A stretch of 55,999 bases of DNA, taken from the NCBI RefSeq assembly GCF_014650715.1, contig NZ_BMVM01000034.1, forward strand, positions 1-55,999, written 5' to 3'. Made by a program: the position numbers and the translations under genes. The stretch is from Streptomyces bluensis. Its GTDB lineage: Bacteria; Actinomycetota; Actinomycetes; Streptomycetales; Streptomycetaceae. Below the pieces are notes generated by a model, which did no database searches, was not told where the DNA came from, and worked only from the letters and a program-made list of their open reading frames with translations. Positions 26,329 to 35,000 of the stretch are shown here, piece by piece. Position 1 is the first letter of the stretch, and each line of letters starts with the position of its first letter.

Positions 26329-28887
26329 TCAGCTCTCCCCGGTGGGGGAGGTGTCGAGTCTGACCCGGTCAGGTATCTGCCGGACCACGTCCGGGTGCAG
26401 CAGCGTGGATACGGAGACGGACGTGAGGTTGGGGAAGGCGGAGAGCCAGGCCAGGCCTTCGACCGGATGAGGCGCGTCCAGCGCGAGGTGGGTGAGTCGC
26501 TCACGCACGATGAGATCCGTCAGATCCTCGACCCGGTAGGCGCCGACGACCATGATGTGCTCCCAGCCGCCCAGCGAGCGGAGCGTGCGGAGGTCGTCCG
26601 CTGTGCGCACGACGACGCGGCGTTGCCGGGGCAGGTGGGCGAGAATGTCGCGGGCGTAGAGTTCGCGGTCGAAGAGCTGCCAGGACGCGGCCAGGATCGT
26701 CTGGACCTGCTCGCCCGGTTGCTTCCGGAACCGGGTCAGGAAGTGCAGCGCGGCCTCGCTGCCCAGATAGGCGACCGTCGCGGTGACCGTGGCCGCCGTC
26801 GTGTCGTCGATGCCCTCTGGCCCCGGCAGGAGGGCGAGCACGAGATCGCCTCCGGCTCGCGCCAGCTCCTGTGCCTCCACCAGCCCGCGAGGCGGAATGA
26901 GCGACTCCACCCCGTGCTCCACGACCGCCCGAACCCGCGCGTCCACCTCCGTCGCATAGCGCAGCCCCGCCGCGGCCAGCAGCTTGCCGCGCGCGGTGTC
27001 CTGCGCCACCAGCCGCCGCAGCATCTGCTCCGCCTCCTTGGGACGGGCGTGGGCGAGCGCGAGCAGGATGACGTCCTCCCACGCGTCGTTCGCGGAGTTG
27101 TTCACCAGCAGGTCGAAGTCGAGCTCCTGCACGGCCAGCCGTGCTCCCAGGTAGTCCTGGAAGGTCCGGTGCACGAAGTCCACTCGCCCCTCGGCGGGCT
27201 CGCGCAGCAGGCCGGAGCGCAGCAGCAGCGACTGGCTGACGTCCTCGGGGGTGCCGTCCAGACCGACCGCGGGCATCGCCTGTCCGATGATGTGCAGGGC
27301 GTCCGAACGGTCCATCTCGGCACGGCTGTTGCGGATCAGCCACCACGCGAGCTTCTGCAGCAGTTGCACCTGGGTGGCGTACGGGATCCGCACACCGTCG
27401 GGATGAACCAGTTCCCGCTCGCGGTCGCGCCGCTCCAGCAGCATGGTGAGGGCGGCCTCGTACAGGGACTTGCGGTCCTGGGGCAGGAAGCCGCGCCGGT
27501 CGCGGTGCAGGGCGCACAGCATGCCGCACATCAGCGGGTTCGTGGCCAGCCGGTTCAGTTCGGACGTGGTCCGTACGGACTGCAGCAGTGACGTTCCGAC
27601 GCTCTCCTCCGCTCCGGCGGCGCGGTGCCAGCGCCGTACGAAGGTGGCGACGTCGTCGCGGGACATCGGGGAGAGCGTGAGTTCGGCGAAGCCCTCGGCG
27701 TCGAGCCACTTCTCCGGGACCGCCGAGGGCCGCGAGGTGACGAGCCACAGATTCCCCGGGAAGGTCCGCACCAGCTCCCGCAGCCACCGCCGGGCCGCGG
27801 CCCGCCTGTCACCCGCGATCTCGTCGATCCCGTCGACCAGCAGGACCCCCCGCTGGGCCCGCAGGACACGCTCCACCCAGCCGGTCGGCTGCTCCCCGGC
27901 GACAGGGCAGCCGACGGCCTTCAGGAAATCCCCTGGAATCGGGAACTCCCTTCCGGGCCGGACAATCCTGCGCATCGGCAGCACGAACGGCACCCGCCCG
28001 ACCAGGTGCGTCAGCCCATGCTCGTACGTACGGCCGGCGGTCGTCACCGCGAGCCACTGGACCAGGGTCGTCTTCCCCGACCCGGCGACGCCGCGCAGCA
28101 GGACCTGGTCCTGCTGGGCCAGCACACGCTCGGCGGGCACATGGAGCCCGCCCGGCCCGGTGTGGCCGTTGCGCTCCCGCGTCGCCTCCAGGCTGAGATA
28201 CGCCGTGTCCAGGGGCCACTCCCGTGTCCCGGCGTCCAGGCCGTAGATGGTCAGCGTTCCGTAGCGGCCGGAGACGTGATCCGCGTACCGGGCCTCGAAC
28301 CCCGCGTCCTCGGCCGACTGCGACGGCAGCCGCTCCAGCAGGACGTCCACGGCCTGGACCAGCCGGGCCAGTTGCTGGCTCTGGACGGTCTGCTGCCGGG
28401 CGATGTACGTGGAGCGCTGCGTGAAGAAGTTCAGGATGTGCAGCGAGGCGGTGCGAAGCAGCCGTTCGTAGAGGAACTCGCCGTCGGCGCTCAGCCCGAA
28501 GGCGACGACAGCCGCGTGGGACCGGAGCCTGCGCGCGAACTCCTCGGGGCCCAGGGCCACGGCTTCGTAGTCGTGGATGGTGATGGTCCCCAGCGCGGAG
28601 AGGGAGTGGGCGAGAGCGTTCTTGACCGCCACGGCCTCGTCGTGCTCCACGGGCCGTTCTCCCGGCGGCGCCGCCTTCAGCGCCCTGCGCACCAGTTCCT
28701 CAGCGACCTTCTCGGCGTCCTTCGGCGTGACGTTGCGCTTCTCCCGCCCGAACGACACCAACCCCGATATCCGCACCGGTTCGGACACCAGGCCGGCCCC
28801 CGGCTGGTCCCTCACGAAGAGCTTCTTCACCAGCGGTGCGACCGCGCTGGACGCGAGACGGGCTCCGAGCACTCCGGCGTCGACCAT
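26329..28887 (-). CDS. NLR-like NACHT STAND ATPase (paralog 3, first gene of the cluster)
   Basis: 852 residues. The N-terminus is closely related to paralog 1 (LASSAVAPLVKKLFVRDQPGAGLVSEPVRISGLVSFGREKR). Next come the helical region with ERLLRTASLHILNFFTQRSTYIARQQTVQSQQLARLV, the NACHT core with Walker A GVAGSGKT at 266-273 and Walker B RGVLLVDGIDE at 346-356, WLVTSRPSAV, LATNPLMCGMLCALHRDRRGFLP and FVHRTFQDYLGARLAV. A helical solenoid and about two leucine-rich units (LTHLALDAPHP, LTSVSVSTL) end it. It is 109 bp downstream of the TetR gene on the same strand; a weak TACGCT -10-like hexamer lies just before the ATG. Ribosome site weak or absent. Confidence 0.9.
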   Translation of the reverse strand: MVDAGVLGARLASSAVAPLVKKLFVRDQPGAGLVSEPVRISGLVSFGREKRNVTPKDAEKVAEELVRRALKAAPPGERPVEHDEAVAVKNALAHSLSALGTITIHDYEAVALGPEEFARRLRSHAAVVAFGLSADGEFLYERLLRTASLHILNFFTQRSTYIARQQTVQSQQLARLVQAVDVLLERLPSQSAEDAGFEARYADHVSGRYGTLTIYGLDAGTREWPLDTAYLSLEATRERNGHTGPGGLHVPAERVLAQQDQVLLRGVAGSGKTTLVQWLAVTTAGRTYEHGLTHLVGRVPFVLPMRRIVRPGREFPIPGDFLKAVGCPVAGEQPTGWVERVLRAQRGVLLVDGIDEIAGDRRAAARRWLRELVRTFPGNLWLVTSRPSAVPEKWLDAEGFAELTLSPMSRDDVATFVRRWHRAAGAEESVGTSLLQSVRTTSELNRLATNPLMCGMLCALHRDRRGFLPQDRKSLYEAALTMLLERRDRERELVHPDGVRIPYATQVQLLQKLAWWLIRNSRAEMDRSDALHIIGQAMPAVGLDGTPEDVSQSLLLRSGLLREPAEGRVDFVHRTFQDYLGARLAVQELDFDLLVNNSANDAWEDVILLALAHARPKEAEQMLRRLVAQDTARGKLLAAAGLRYATEVDARVRAVVEHGVESLIPPRGLVEAQELARAGGDLVLALLPGPEGIDDTTAATVTATVAYLGSEAALHFLTRFRKQPGEQVQTILAASWQLFDRELYARDILAHLPRQRRVVVRTADDLRTLRSLGGWEHIMVVGAYRVEDLTDLIVRERLTHLALDAPHPVEGLAWLSAFPNLTSVSVSTLLHPDVVRQIPDRVRLDTSPTGES

Positions 28888-28996
28888 GTACTGAGCGTAT
28901 GCGAACTGCCGGTGAAGGTGGGCCAGTTGTTCTTGGATCTGTTCCGGATCGACGGGCCGCCCTCACATTTCTCGCAGGGCGTGGGCCTCGCCGCGC

Positions 28997-29623
28997 TCAG
29001 GCGCCGCCGGTGCCCCCATGCGCCTGGGTCACCAAGTCGATCGCGACCTCCAGGGCCGCCTTGCGCTTCTCCTCGGGGTCGCCCTCGACGTCCCTGAGGG
29101 CGATCATCCCCGCGTGCATCGTGAAGAGCGCGCTCACACAGCGGACCTGGTCCACCAGGGGCATGTGCGGCTCCTTGATGATCTCCATCATCACCACCAT
29201 GCGGTCCTTGAACGACTCGCCGACGCTCAACTCCCGTACGGTCGCCTGGTTCTCGTGCATGAAGCGGAAGAGCGGTGACGCGGCTGCCAGGGCCTCGCTG
29301 TAGCGGCGAAGGACCTCCTGTTTGGTGGCGAGGGTGTGCGGCTGCTCCTTCGCCCAGTCGATCAGCTCGTCCATCGGCCGGGTCATGTCCTGGAACAGGC
29401 TGACGAGGATGTCTTCCTTGGTCTTGAAGTGGTAGTAGAGGGCCGCCTTGGTGACGGCGAGCCGTTCAGCGATCTCGCGCAGCGACGTCTTCTCGTACCC
29501 CTGCTCGGCGAAGAGCTCCAGAGCCACGTCCTGGATGCGCCGCCGGGTGTCCCCCCGGCGCTGGTGCTTCGTGCCGCCCATGCCGCCCGTGTTCGCCGTG
29601 CCATCCATGGTGCCGCCGCCCAT
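28997..29623 (-). CDS. TetR-family repressor of the adjacent MFS exporter
   Basis: 208 residues. After a Gly-rich N-terminus (GGGTMDGTANTGGMGG) comes the TetR helix-turn-helix: RRRIQDVALELFAEQGYEKTSLREIAERLAVTKAALYYHFKTKEDIL (about 27-73). The ligand-binding half is unremarkable. AAGGAG is 7 bp before the ATG. The gene is divergent from an MFS exporter, with two operator-like repeats between them, so autoregulation together with repression of the pump is the expected logic. The ligand is not known. Confidence 0.94.
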   Translation of the reverse strand: MGGGTMDGTANTGGMGGTKHQRRGDTRRRIQDVALELFAEQGYEKTSLREIAERLAVTKAALYYHFKTKEDILVSLFQDMTRPMDELIDWAKEQPHTLATKQEVLRRYSEALAAASPLFRFMHENQATVRELSVGESFKDRMVVMMEIIKEPHMPLVDQVRCVSALFTMHAGMIALRDVEGDPEEKRKAALEVAIDLVTQAHGGTGGA

Positions 29624-29673
29624 CCTCGTACTCCTTGTGCTCCCCGACGCCCCCGCCGGTCAAGCCTGGGAAA

Positions 29674-29746
29674 ACTTACTTGACGACCGGCTAGTTCCGC
29701 GTCTACGTTCCCCCAGTGTAGTCAACTAGCCGGTCGACAAGTAAGT
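29674..29746. promoter_or_regulatory. Twin TetR operators in inverted orientation
   Basis: A 23-bp arm at 29674-29696 and its reverse complement at 29724-29746 match at 22 of 23 positions (core GACGACCGGCTAGTT on the left, AACTAGCCGGTCGAC on the right), separated by 27 bp. Each arm is itself an imperfect palindrome of the form ACTWGYCGRYCGRCWAGT, the usual layout of a TetR site. One copy faces each divergent gene. Confidence 0.85.
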
Positions 29747-29820
29747 GCCAGGGGGCATCAGCGGATGCCAGTGGGGGCTGAGCAGTCGGGCCGGCGGCAT
29801 TCAGGAAATGGGGACGGACG

Positions 29821-31428
29821 ATGGCGGACGCTGTGATGGACACGGAGAAGGCCGAGGGCGGTGAACAACCGAGGAGCGTACGGGTCGTCCTGCTCGCGCT
29901 CATGATCGCGATGCTGCTCGCGATGCTCGACAACATGATCATCGGGACGGCCATGCCGACGATCGTCGGCGAACTGGGCGGACTCGCGCACCTGTCGTGG
30001 GTCGTCACCGCCTACACCCTCGCCACCGCCGCCTCCACCCCGATCTGGGGCAAGGTCGGCGACATGTACGGGCGCAAGGGCGCCTTCCTCAGCTCGATCG
30101 TGATCTTCCTGATCGGGTCGGCGCTCAGCGGCATGGCCCAGGACATGGGGCAGCTGATCGGGTTCCGGGCCGTTCAGGGACTCGGCGCCGGCGGGCTCAT
30201 GGTCGGGGTCATGGCGATCATCGGCGACCTGATACCGCCCCGCGAGCGCGGCAAGTACCAGGGGATGATGGCCGGCGTGATGGCGTTCGCCATGATCCTC
30301 GGGCCGCTGGTGGGCGGCACGATCACCGACCACTGGGGATGGCGCTGGTCGTTCTACATCAACCTGCCGCTGGGCGTGGTCGCGCTGATCGCCGTCACCG
30401 CCGTACTGCACCTGCCGAAGAAGACCGAGAACCGGTCGTGGCGGCGCATCGACTTCCTCGGGGCCGCACTTCTGACCGTGGGCATCACGTCCATCGTGCT
30501 CGTCACGACGTGGGGCGGGACCGAGTACGCGTGGGGCTCGGCCGTGATCATGGAGCTGACCGCGATCGGTGTGGTCTCGCTCGTGGGCTTCGTGTTCTGG
30601 GAGACCAGGGCGGCGGAGCCGGTGATGCCGCTGCACATCTTCCGGAGCCGCAACTTCTCCCTCATGTCGGTGATCGGCTTCATCACCGGCTTCGTGATGT
30701 TCGGGGCCGTGCTGTTCCTGCCGCTGTACCAGCAGTCGGTGCAGGGGGCGTCCGCGACCAACTCCGGCCTGCTGTTGCTGCCCATGCTGGGTGCGATGCT
30801 CGCCGTGTCGATGGTGGCGGGGCGGGTGACCACGGTGACCGGCAAGTACAAGGTGTTCCCGCTGGTCGGCAGTGTGCTGATGACGGCGGGGCTCTTCCTG
30901 CTCTCCCAGATGGACACGGGGACGTCGCGGCTGACGTCCGGGCTCTTCATGGCCGTGCTCGGGGCGGGCATGGGGTGTCTGATGCAGATCACGATGCTGG
31001 TCGCGCAGAACAGCGTCGAGATGAAGGACATGGGTGTCGCCTCGTCGTCGACGACCCTCTTCCGGACGCTCGGTTCGTCCTTCGGTGTCGCGATCATGGG
31101 CGCGCTGTTCAACAACCGGGTGCAGGACGTCATGGCCGAGCGGGCCGGGGACCTCGGGTCCAAGGTGACCGAGCAGTCGGCGCAACTGGACGCGGCGAGC
31201 CTGGCGAAGCTGCCGGCGGTGGCTCGGGAGGCGTACCAGTACGCGGTGTCCGCGGGGACGCACTCCGCGTTTCTGCTGGGCGCCGGGGTGGCTGTGCTGG
31301 CCCTGGTGGCCGCCGTGTTCGTGAAGGAGGTTCCGCTCAGGGGAGCCGGGGCTCCGAACCCGGATGAGGGGGCGGCCGGGGAGGCCACCGAAGCCCCGGT
31401 GACGAAGGCGGTTGCTGAGGCTGTGTGA
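29821..31428 (+). CDS. DHA2-family MFS drug exporter (EmrB/QacA type)
   Basis: 535 residues with 14 predicted membrane helices. Signature features: LDNMIIGTAMPTIVGELGGLAHLSWVVTAYTLATAASTPIWGKVGDMYGRKGAF (motifs D1 and A), GFRAVQGLGAGGLM (motif B) and GPLVGGTITDHWGWRWSFYINLPLG (motif C, characteristic of antiporters). The C-terminal ~25 residues are Ala/Glu-rich. Proton-driven efflux of a toxic compound is expected; substrate unknown. Divergent from its TetR regulator and convergent with cseC. Confidence 0.95.
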   Translation: MADAVMDTEKAEGGEQPRSVRVVLLALMIAMLLAMLDNMIIGTAMPTIVGELGGLAHLSWVVTAYTLATAASTPIWGKVGDMYGRKGAFLSSIVIFLIGSALSGMAQDMGQLIGFRAVQGLGAGGLMVGVMAIIGDLIPPRERGKYQGMMAGVMAFAMILGPLVGGTITDHWGWRWSFYINLPLGVVALIAVTAVLHLPKKTENRSWRRIDFLGAALLTVGITSIVLVTTWGGTEYAWGSAVIMELTAIGVVSLVGFVFWETRAAEPVMPLHIFRSRNFSLMSVIGFITGFVMFGAVLFLPLYQQSVQGASATNSGLLLLPMLGAMLAVSMVAGRVTTVTGKYKVFPLVGSVLMTAGLFLLSQMDTGTSRLTSGLFMAVLGAGMGCLMQITMLVAQNSVEMKDMGVASSSTTLFRTLGSSFGVAIMGALFNNRVQDVMAERAGDLGSKVTEQSAQLDAASLAKLPAVAREAYQYAVSAGTHSAFLLGAGVAVLALVAAVFVKEVPLRGAGAPNPDEGAAGEATEAPVTKAVAEAV

Positions 31429-31444
31429 GGGGGCGGTCCCCTCG

Positions 31445-31494
31445 CCCGTTGCCTTCTTCACGATCCCTTACAGGACCGCGAAGGAGGCAACGGG
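31445..31494. terminator. Bidirectional hairpin between MFS gene and cseC
   Basis: CCCGTTGCCTTCTTC (31445-31459) pairs with GAAGGAGGCAACGGG (31480-31494), 15 bp with a single mismatch/wobble and a 20-nt loop, in the gap between two convergent genes. Confidence 0.75.
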
Positions 31495-31496
31495 GC

Positions 31497-32963
31497 CTAC
31501 GGCAGCATCGGATAACTGCCCGTGCTCGTCGGGGCGTGCTCGGGAAGCCACAGCACCGCCACCGCCCCCTCGGCGGGCACGTCCTCGGGCGCGCCGGCCG
31601 GGCGTACGTTGCGGAAGGTCAGACGGGCGCCGAGCACCCGGGCCTGGCCGGCCGCGATGGTCAGGCCCAGGCCGTGGCCCTGGCCCGCGCGGTCGGACGC
31701 GCCGGTACGGAAACGGCGCGGGCCGTCGGCCAGCAGGTCCTCCGGGAACCCCGGACCGTGATCGCGGACCCGGATCACACGGCCCTCGACGGAGACCTCG
31801 ATCGGCGGTTCGCCGTGCTTCGCCGCGTTGGCGAGCAGATTGAAGAGGACGCGTTCCAGACGGCGCGGGTCCGTCGTGACCTCCGACTCGTGGACGACCT
31901 GTACCGCGATGTCCGCGTCCTTCGCGGCGACGCGCCGCGCCACGAACTCGCCCAGCATGATGTCCTGCAACTCGGCCCGCTCGGAGGCGCTGTCGAGCCG
32001 GGCCACCTCCAGAACGTCCTCCACCAGCGTGCGCATCGCCTGGGCACGGTCGCGGACCAGCTCCGAGGGGCGCCCCGGAGGCAGGAGTTCCGCCGCCGTC
32101 AGGAGACCCGTGACCGGAGTGCGCAGTTCATGCGCGATGTCCGCCGTCACTCTCCGCTCGGCCTCGATGCGCTGCTGGAGCGCGTCCGCCATGGCGTCCA
32201 CGGCCCGCGCGAGGTCGTCGGTCTCGTCGCGTACGACACCGCCGATCGCGTCCCGGACCCGTACGTTCGTCTCGCCCTTGGCGACCTGGTTCGCCGCCGC
32301 CGCGGCCTCGCGCAGCCGGCGCGACATCTGCCCGCCGATGAGCACTCCGAGCGCGCAGCCACCGAACACGACCGCGATCGAGCCGATGACCAGGGCCTGA
32401 TCGAGGTCCTGCATGATGTCCGCGCTGCGGTCGGTGAACCGGGTGTGCAGGGACAGCACCCTGCCGTCCTTCAGCGGCACCGCGGCCCATATGTCCGGCA
32501 CGCCGTGCGGGCCGTCGGCGACATACGTGGCGCGCCGGCCCTCCGACACCTTCGCCAGCAGGTCCGGAGGGATCGTGGGGTCGTCGACCCGCACCCCGAA
32601 CGCCCCCGGGTTCTGCTGGCGTCCCGACTCGTACATGCGCTGGGCGACCCGGATCCGCTCGTCCGCCAGGTCACGGGAGTTGTCCAGCATCGACACGCGT
32701 GCCGCGTTGTGCACGACCAGACTCAGCGCGAGCGCCACCAGCGCGCCCACCAGGGCGATCGCCGCGCTGAGCTTCCAGCGCAGACCGGTGCGCAGGCCGA
32801 AGCCCGTGCGCGTCAGCCGCCCGGCCAGCCGCCCGGCCAGTCGCCCGGTCAGCCGTCCCACAGGGCCACCTGCCGGCCGTCCCACGGGGCCTGTCGGTCG
32901 TCCCACGTCTGTACCTCTGTGCCTCTGTGCCGCTGAACCTCTGAACGTCTGTGGCTCTGTCAC
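31497..32963 (-). CDS. cseC: Sensor histidine kinase CseC
   Basis: 488-residue membrane kinase of the sigE operon, which senses cell-envelope stress and phosphorylates CseB. Two transmembrane helices (64-85 and 190-211) flank an extracytoplasmic sensor of ~100 residues. HAMP spans about 212-265. The H-box is ADIAHELRTPVTGLL with His278, the N-box LFNLLANAAKHG at 373-384, G1 DHGPGF at 401-406, and G2 GHGLGL at 429-434. The first ~55 residues hold tandem GRPxGPVGR/GRLAGRLAG repeats encoded by ~12-bp DNA repeats (32811-32905), so the true start may be downstream. It starts 6 bp after cseB. Confidence 0.93.
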   Translation of the reverse strand: MTEPQTFRGSAAQRHRGTDVGRPTGPVGRPAGGPVGRLTGRLAGRLAGRLTRTGFGLRTGLRWKLSAAIALVGALVALALSLVVHNAARVSMLDNSRDLADERIRVAQRMYESGRQQNPGAFGVRVDDPTIPPDLLAKVSEGRRATYVADGPHGVPDIWAAVPLKDGRVLSLHTRFTDRSADIMQDLDQALVIGSIAVVFGGCALGVLIGGQMSRRLREAAAAANQVAKGETNVRVRDAIGGVVRDETDDLARAVDAMADALQQRIEAERRVTADIAHELRTPVTGLLTAAELLPPGRPSELVRDRAQAMRTLVEDVLEVARLDSASERAELQDIMLGEFVARRVAAKDADIAVQVVHESEVTTDPRRLERVLFNLLANAAKHGEPPIEVSVEGRVIRVRDHGPGFPEDLLADGPRRFRTGASDRAGQGHGLGLTIAAGQARVLGARLTFRNVRPAGAPEDVPAEGAVAVLWLPEHAPTSTGSYPMLP

Positions 32964-32969
32964 CCTTGC

Positions 32970-33677
32970 TCAGGCCTTGAGCTTGTAGCCGAAGCCGCGG
33001 ACGGTCTCGATCCGGTCCTGACCGATCTTCGTGCGCAGCCGCTGCACATGGACGTCCACGACCCGGGTGTCCCCGCCCCAGCCGTAGTCCCACACGCGTT
33101 CGAGCAGCTTGTCACGGGACAGCACCGTGCCGGGCGCCGAGGAGAACTCCAGCAGCAGCCGCATCTCGGTCGGCGTCAACGCCACCGGCCGCCCGGACCG
33201 CCGTACCTCCATGCCCTCGGTGTCGACCTCCAGCTCACCGAAGGTCAGGACGCCGCGGACCGCGCCCGCCCCATGGCCGTCCCCCTTCGCTCCGCCGCCG
33301 CTCGCGTGCCCGAACCGCCGCAGGACCGCCCGGATGCGCGCGACCAGCACGGCACCGTCGAACGGTTTGGTCACGTAGTCGTCGGCGCCCGCCTCCAGGC
33401 CGAGGACGACGTCGATGGAGTCGGCACGGGCCGACAGCATGATCACGGGAACGGTCGACTCGTCCCGGATGCGCCGGCAGAGACTGACCCCGTCCAGGCC
33501 CGGCAGCATCACGTCCAGCAGCGCGATGTCGGGGCGGTCGGCGCGGAACGCGTCCAGGCCGGCCAGCCCGTCGGGCACGGCGGTGACCGCGAAGCCGTCC
33601 CGCTCCAGCGCGAGTTGGGTGGCCTCGCGGATGACGTCGTCGTCCTCGACGAACAGGACGTGGGTCTGCTCTGCCAT
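32970..33677 (-). CDS. cseB: Response regulator CseB
   Basis: 235-residue OmpR-type regulator that activates sigE transcription when phosphorylated by CseC. The receiver domain has EDDD at 11-14, phospho-acceptor Asp55 in IALLDVMLPGLDG, and Lys104 in YVTKPFDG. The linker is extended and Gly-rich (ASGGGAKGDGHGAGAVRG). The winged-helix domain follows (FGELEVDTEGMEVRRSGRPVALTPTEMRLLLEFSSAPGTVLSRDKLLERVWDYGWGGDTRVVDVHVQRLRTKI). It lies 9 bp after cseA. Confidence 0.95.
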   Translation of the reverse strand: MAEQTHVLFVEDDDVIREATQLALERDGFAVTAVPDGLAGLDAFRADRPDIALLDVMLPGLDGVSLCRRIRDESTVPVIMLSARADSIDVVLGLEAGADDYVTKPFDGAVLVARIRAVLRRFGHASGGGAKGDGHGAGAVRGVLTFGELEVDTEGMEVRRSGRPVALTPTEMRLLLEFSSAPGTVLSRDKLLERVWDYGWGGDTRVVDVHVQRLRTKIGQDRIETVRGFGYKLKA

Positions 33678-33686
33678 CCGTTGCCC

Positions 33687-34394
33687 TCAGTTGCTCTCTG
33701 TCGGCTTCAGTGACTCCGCGGGCGTCGCCGTGGGCGCCGGGACCGGCTCCGAGGTGTCCGTGTCACCCACCGCGCTGCTGTAGTCGTTGTGCGTACGGGA
33801 TTCTTCCGTGAAGCGGTTCATGGCCCAGCGGTAGGTGATCACTTCCTCGCTGGACGGGAACTCGACCGGGTCGCCCTTGCTGTAGAGCTGCTGGGTCACC
33901 ACCAGGGCGCCGCGGTCGATCTCGGCGTACACCGGGGGCTCCTCGGCCCTGAAGACGTTCTCATAGCCGCCGCGCTTCGCCCGGTACACGTACGAGGCGA
34001 CGCCGACCGCGTCCCGGCAGGTCATCACGTTGACCACGATGTCGCTGGCGGATCCGCCGGTCAGCCTGCCGTACGACACGTCGACCGGGTACTCGTCGGC
34101 CACGCACGGCTGGAGATCCCGCTTGACCGCTTTGCTGACCCGGGGGTCCGCCTTGACCAGTTCGACCACCTGGGCCGTGGGCTCACGGCTCTCGGTGGGC
34201 GAGGCGGTGGGCGAGGCGGTGCCCTTGGCCCGTGAGTCGTTGCCTGCTGGGCCCTCGTCGCGGGCGCCGGTGCCGCCGGTGGCGCAGGCGGCGGCGAAAA
34301 GCCCGAGGGCGGTGACCACGGCCACCGCCGTGATCACCGCCTTCAGGGCCTGGCCGGTGCCGTTCGGCACCGGCCGGTTGCTCAGGCCGCGCAA
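33687..34394 (-). CDS. cseA: Lipoprotein CseA, negative modulator of sigE
   Basis: 235-residue secreted lipoprotein. A basic N-terminus and hydrophobic stretch (AVITAVAVVTALGLFAAAC) end in a lipobox with Cys37. A Ser/Thr/Pro-rich linker follows and then a globular domain with two further cysteines (LQPCVADEYPVDVSYGRLTGGSASDIVVNVMTCRDAVG). In S. coelicolor CseA lies on the outer face of the membrane and dampens the sigE response. The TTG start at 34394, inside the end of sigE with GGAG upstream, is one choice; the GTG at 34370 is an alternative that still keeps the signal peptide. Confidence 0.88.
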   Translation of the reverse strand: MRGLSNRPVPNGTGQALKAVITAVAVVTALGLFAAACATGGTGARDEGPAGNDSRAKGTASPTASPTESREPTAQVVELVKADPRVSKAVKRDLQPCVADEYPVDVSYGRLTGGSASDIVVNVMTCRDAVGVASYVYRAKRGGYENVFRAEEPPVYAEIDRGALVVTQQLYSKGDPVEFPSSEEVITYRWAMNRFTEESRTHNDYSSAVGDTDTSEPVPAPTATPAESLKPTESN

Positions 34395-34933
34395 CGCTCC
34401 CGCTCCTTACTGGGTTCGAGCGCGCGGGCGGCGCGTTCTTCCTGGTCCCGGCTCTCCAGCTCCTCGCGGAGCCGGGCCAGCGCCCGGTGCAGCGTGCTCT
34501 TGACCGTTCCGGCCGACATGCCCAGGGCTGCGGCCGTCTCCTCCGTGGACATCTGCTCCCAGTGTCGCAGCACCACGACGCTGCGTTGCTTGGGAGCGAG
34601 CACCTTCATCACATCCATCAGCAGGGCGCGGTCCGCGTGCTGCTCGGTGGGGTCGTCGACGCAGGCGTCCGGGAGCTGCTCGGTGGGCACCTCCTCCAGC
34701 TTCCGGGCCCGCCACCACTCGGTCCGGGTGTTGATCATCACCCGCCGGAGGTAGGCGTCCGCGAGCCGCTTGTCCGCGATGCCGTCCCAGCGACCGAACG
34801 TACGCACGAGCGCCGTCTGCAACAGGTCCTGTGCGTCGACCGGGTCCGGAACCAGCCGGCGGGCGCTGCGCAGCAGCGCGTCCTGCCGAGTGCGGACGTA
34901 CTCCTCGAATTCGAGCACCTCGCCGTGCGCCAT
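34382..34933 (-). CDS. sigE: ECF sigma factor SigE
   Basis: 183-residue extracytoplasmic-function sigma factor that directs the envelope-stress regulon. Region 2: LEFEEYVRTRQDALLRSARRLVPDPVDAQDLLQTALVRTFGRWDGIADKRLADAYLRRVMINTRTEWWR. Region 4: LMDVMKVLAPKQRSVVVLRHWEQMSTEETAAALGMSAGTVKSTLHRALARLREEL. This sequence and the three following genes match the S. coelicolor sigE operon. No anti-sigma factor is adjacent; control is by CseB/CseC at the promoter. GGAGG lies 9 bp before the ATG. The stop overlaps the start of cseA. Confidence 0.96.
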   Translation of the reverse strand: MAHGEVLEFEEYVRTRQDALLRSARRLVPDPVDAQDLLQTALVRTFGRWDGIADKRLADAYLRRVMINTRTEWWRARKLEEVPTEQLPDACVDDPTEQHADRALLMDVMKVLAPKQRSVVVLRHWEQMSTEETAAALGMSAGTVKSTLHRALARLREELESRDQEERAARALEPSKERERCAA

Positions 34934-35000
34934 TCCAACCGCCTCCGTTCCCCGTGTCCCGGCCCGTGTCCCTGCCCGCCGCCGGTCGCTGTCACTTGTC

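Noticed and set aside
25243..27591. 782-residue plus-strand open frame across two NACHT genes
   Set aside because: Crosses a real gene boundary on the other strand and consists of Gly/Arg/Val low complexity; a shadow.
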